Positions 13,388-14,795 of a stretch of DNA of 14,795 bases are shown here, one piece after another. Within the stretch, counting starts at the first letter, position 1, and every line of letters starts with the position of its first letter. Origin of the DNA: Syntrophaceae bacterium UBA4778 (GTDB lineage: Bacteria > Desulfobacterota > Syntrophia > Syntrophales > UBA4778). Position numbers and translations under genes: made by a program. The stretch lies in NCBI GenBank assembly GCA_002403175.1, contig DHHG01000097.1, forward strand, positions 1 through 14,795. Reading direction: 5' to 3'. Under the pieces are notes generated by a model, which was not told the origin of the DNA, searched no databases, and saw nothing but the letters and a program-made list of their open reading frames with translations.

Positions 13388-13831
13388 ATGAAACGGTTTT
13401 TCTTCTTTTCCATCTTTATAATGATAGTGCTGCAGATACTTGTTCCGACTTTTGCACAAACAGAACGCTTTAGCAGATCACCACAGCAGCCGGGGGGCAG
13501 GGAAACACCACTGCGGGATTTAAATTTGACGGACGATCAGCAAGCTGCCCTGAAGAGGGCAAAAGCGAATTACCTATATCGGGTTGTCCACCTCAGAAGC
13601 GAATTGGCTGCCAAACAACTTGAATTCAAAAATCTGATCGGCGATCCCACTTCATCAGAAGAGGCGATTAGAACCAGGGGACGGGAAATTGAAGCCATAA
13701 ACGGTCAGATCATGAGAGAGATGATCGGTTATGAGCTTGAAGTCAGAAGAATTCTCACTCCTGAACAGCTTCGGACCTGGTGTAGCAATATGGAGTCACT
13801 TGTTCAAAAGAAATGGGGGAATTACCCGTGA
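13388..13831 (+). CDS. LTxxQ (Spy/ZraP-type) periplasmic protein
   Basis: A 147-residue exported protein of the Spy/CpxP/ZraP (heavy-metal-resistance) superfamily. A signal peptide (MKRFFFFSIFIMIVLQILVPTFA) with probable cleavage near residue 23 is followed by a proline/glycine-rich linker and a helical domain flanked by LTDDQ (47-51) and LTPEQ (123-127). It contains just one cysteine (C132) and one histidine (H68), so the histidine-rich zinc site of E. coli ZraP is lacking. AAGGCGA lies before the ATG. Its last codons overlap by four bases (GTGA at 13828-13831) with a membrane sensor protein, which implies translational coupling. The second, divergent LTxxQ gene starts at 13066 on the other strand. 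By analogy with ZraP/ZraSR and CpxP/CpxAR, it may restrain the sensor until misfolded proteins or metal titrate it away. Confidence 0.85.
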   Translation: MKRFFFFSIFIMIVLQILVPTFAQTERFSRSPQQPGGRETPLRDLNLTDDQQAALKRAKANYLYRVVHLRSELAAKQLEFKNLIGDPTSSEEAIRTRGREIEAINGQIMREMIGYELEVRRILTPEQLRTWCSNMESLVQKKWGNYP

Positions 13832-14795
13832 TCCGTGAAAAAGCGGATTTACTGCAAAAAAAATTCAATAAGGACACGAAGCAATTTCTACAATCCTTTG
13901 CCCTAGTTCTCATCTGCGCGGTATTCATTCTCCTCATTTTAATAGCCGGAATTATGGATCTGAAGAGGATCGACAACACCCTGATCGGCTTCATGCAAAA
14001 CAGAGGACTCGATATTGTCGGGAATGTTCAACGGGTTGCGCAAAACAATTACAACAGCCTTATTCAGCTAATCGGGGGAGAGCAGGCAGCGGATACTATT
14101 TCTCCCTTTTCAGATGAAGCCTTCCCGCCTCAGGAAAACCTGATCCAGGCCCTTGTCAATCTCGGAAAGCATGTCGATCAATTTTGGGACAACCAGGCTT
14201 TTGGCCAAGGGAATAAATTAAAATTCGCGGATCGCGAGGGACTAAAGTTTATTGTCATTTTTGATTCCAAAGGGCAATTGATATTTCAGAGCCGTTCTAT
14301 TCCGCAAAGCATTCTGATCAAAGCGGCCCCTGTCGTTGCCGGACAGAAAGATATTTTAATCGAACTCAATAACAAATTCGGAAAAACAGAAAAGCTTGGG
14401 TTTATTGCTGTCCGAAGGAGTTCTGGAGCAGGCACGATCATAATGGCCCTGGATGAATCTGGTTTTCATTTCTGGGCTATGAGGGTGGCAATCCAGCGTG
14501 CGATAGAGCAAGCAGGGTGGGGTAAAGGGATTGCCTATATTTCTGTGGTGAATGAAAAAGGGCAGTATCTTGGAAGTGCCGGAGATAGTGAAATTTTCAG
14601 ACAGAGAGCAAAAGACGATTACCCGGAAAAGGTTCAGAATACTGCCTCTCACAGAAAAATATCTTATAAGGGCAAGGACATACTTGAAATATGTAGCCCC
14701 ATTATCATTGACGGAAAAATTGCGGGAACCGCCCGGGTCGGTTTGGAACGCGAACGAGCCGATCAGATCTTACGTGAGAACCGGAACAATATGTT
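13828..14795 (+). CDS. Membrane sensor protein, probably a histidine kinase, truncated by the window end
   Basis: The frame opens at GTG 13828, overlaps the preceding stop by four bases and stays open for 322 codons to the window edge. A G-rich GGGGGA lies about eight bases upstream. A charged N-terminal tail is followed by one strong membrane helix (about residues 22-43, FALVLICAVFILLILIAGIM) and then a long extracytoplasmic region of at least 270 residues. That region has PAS/Cache-like strands: FIVIFDSKGQLIFQSR near 140-155, AYISVVNEKGQYLGSAGD near 237-254, and IIIDGKIAGTARVGLERER near 296-314, the last being typical just before a second membrane helix. The second helix and any HAMP, PAS, kinase or other output domain lie beyond the window, so a histidine kinase is inferred from context; a chemoreceptor or cyclase would look the same so far. 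The coupled LTxxQ gene suggests an envelope-stress sensor of the ZraS type. Confidence 0.75.
   Translation, partial: MIREKADLLQKKFNKDTKQFLQSFALVLICAVFILLILIAGIMDLKRIDNTLIGFMQNRGLDIVGNVQRVAQNNYNSLIQLIGGEQAADTISPFSDEAFPPQENLIQALVNLGKHVDQFWDNQAFGQGNKLKFADREGLKFIVIFDSKGQLIFQSRSIPQSILIKAAPVVAGQKDILIELNNKFGKTEKLGFIAVRRSSGAGTIIMALDESGFHFWAMRVAIQRAIEQAGWGKGIAYISVVNEKGQYLGSAGDSEIFRQRAKDDYPEKVQNTASHRKISYKGKDILEICSPIIIDGKIAGTARVGLERERADQILRENRNNM

Noticed and set aside
1..14795. CRISPR arrays, tRNA genes, rRNA, insertion sequences and phage genes
   Set aside because: No regular repeat-spacer series, cloverleaf-like segment, transposase or integrase motif was seen on either strand.

Overview
The window looks like chromosomal DNA from a Gram-negative bacterium. 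The signs are two LTxxQ (Spy/CpxP-type) periplasmic proteins, a likely sigma-54 promoter, a Fis-like regulator and a sensor kinase with an extracytoplasmic sensor region. The gene mix would fit a Desulfobacterota (former Deltaproteobacteria) lineage, but that placement is inference from gene content and not a computed result. The genes are intact and mostly housekeeping or stress genes. I see no mobile element, prophage, rRNA, tRNA or CRISPR array.

Layout. (1) 1-1900, minus strand: a three-gene Hsp20 operon with a weak sigma-32-like promoter and a clear terminator, followed downstream by a small cytochrome-b5-like protein. A 70-residue plus-strand protein of unknown function diverges from the Hsp20 promoter. 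(2) 2197-4048, minus: a GNAT acetyltransferase followed by a polysaccharide deacetylase, probably acting on a glycan. (3) 4346-6563, minus: a YifB/ComM-type AAA+ ATPase and a gamma-carbonic-anhydrase-like hexapeptide protein. (4) 6805-9882, plus: murI (glutamate racemase), then a unit made of moaC, a small PH-like membrane protein and a Fis-like DNA-binding protein that ends in a strong terminator, then pdxT. (5) 9950-12398, minus: an MscS channel, a DUF72 protein and a secreted or lipid-anchored YbhB/PEBP protein. (6) 12498-14795: two divergent LTxxQ periplasmic proteins around a 320-base control region. The plus-strand one overlaps by four bases the start of a membrane sensor protein that runs off the window.

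The most interesting part is region 6. The minus-strand LTxxQ gene has a near-consensus sigma-54 promoter (GG-N10-GC) at the right distance from a Shine-Dalgarno sequence. About 135 bases upstream of the predicted start point lies a perfect 9-bp inverted repeat, where an enhancer-binding protein would sit. Together with the coupled sensor gene this resembles an envelope-stress circuit of the ZraP/ZraSR kind, but with two chaperone-like sensors instead of one. Other points worth a look are a pdxT gene whose nearest ATG lies inside a transcription terminator (a TTG codon with a good ribosome-binding site is the likelier start), a CRP/FNR-like site upstream of the moaC promoter, and the moaC/PH-like membrane protein/Fis-like gene unit.
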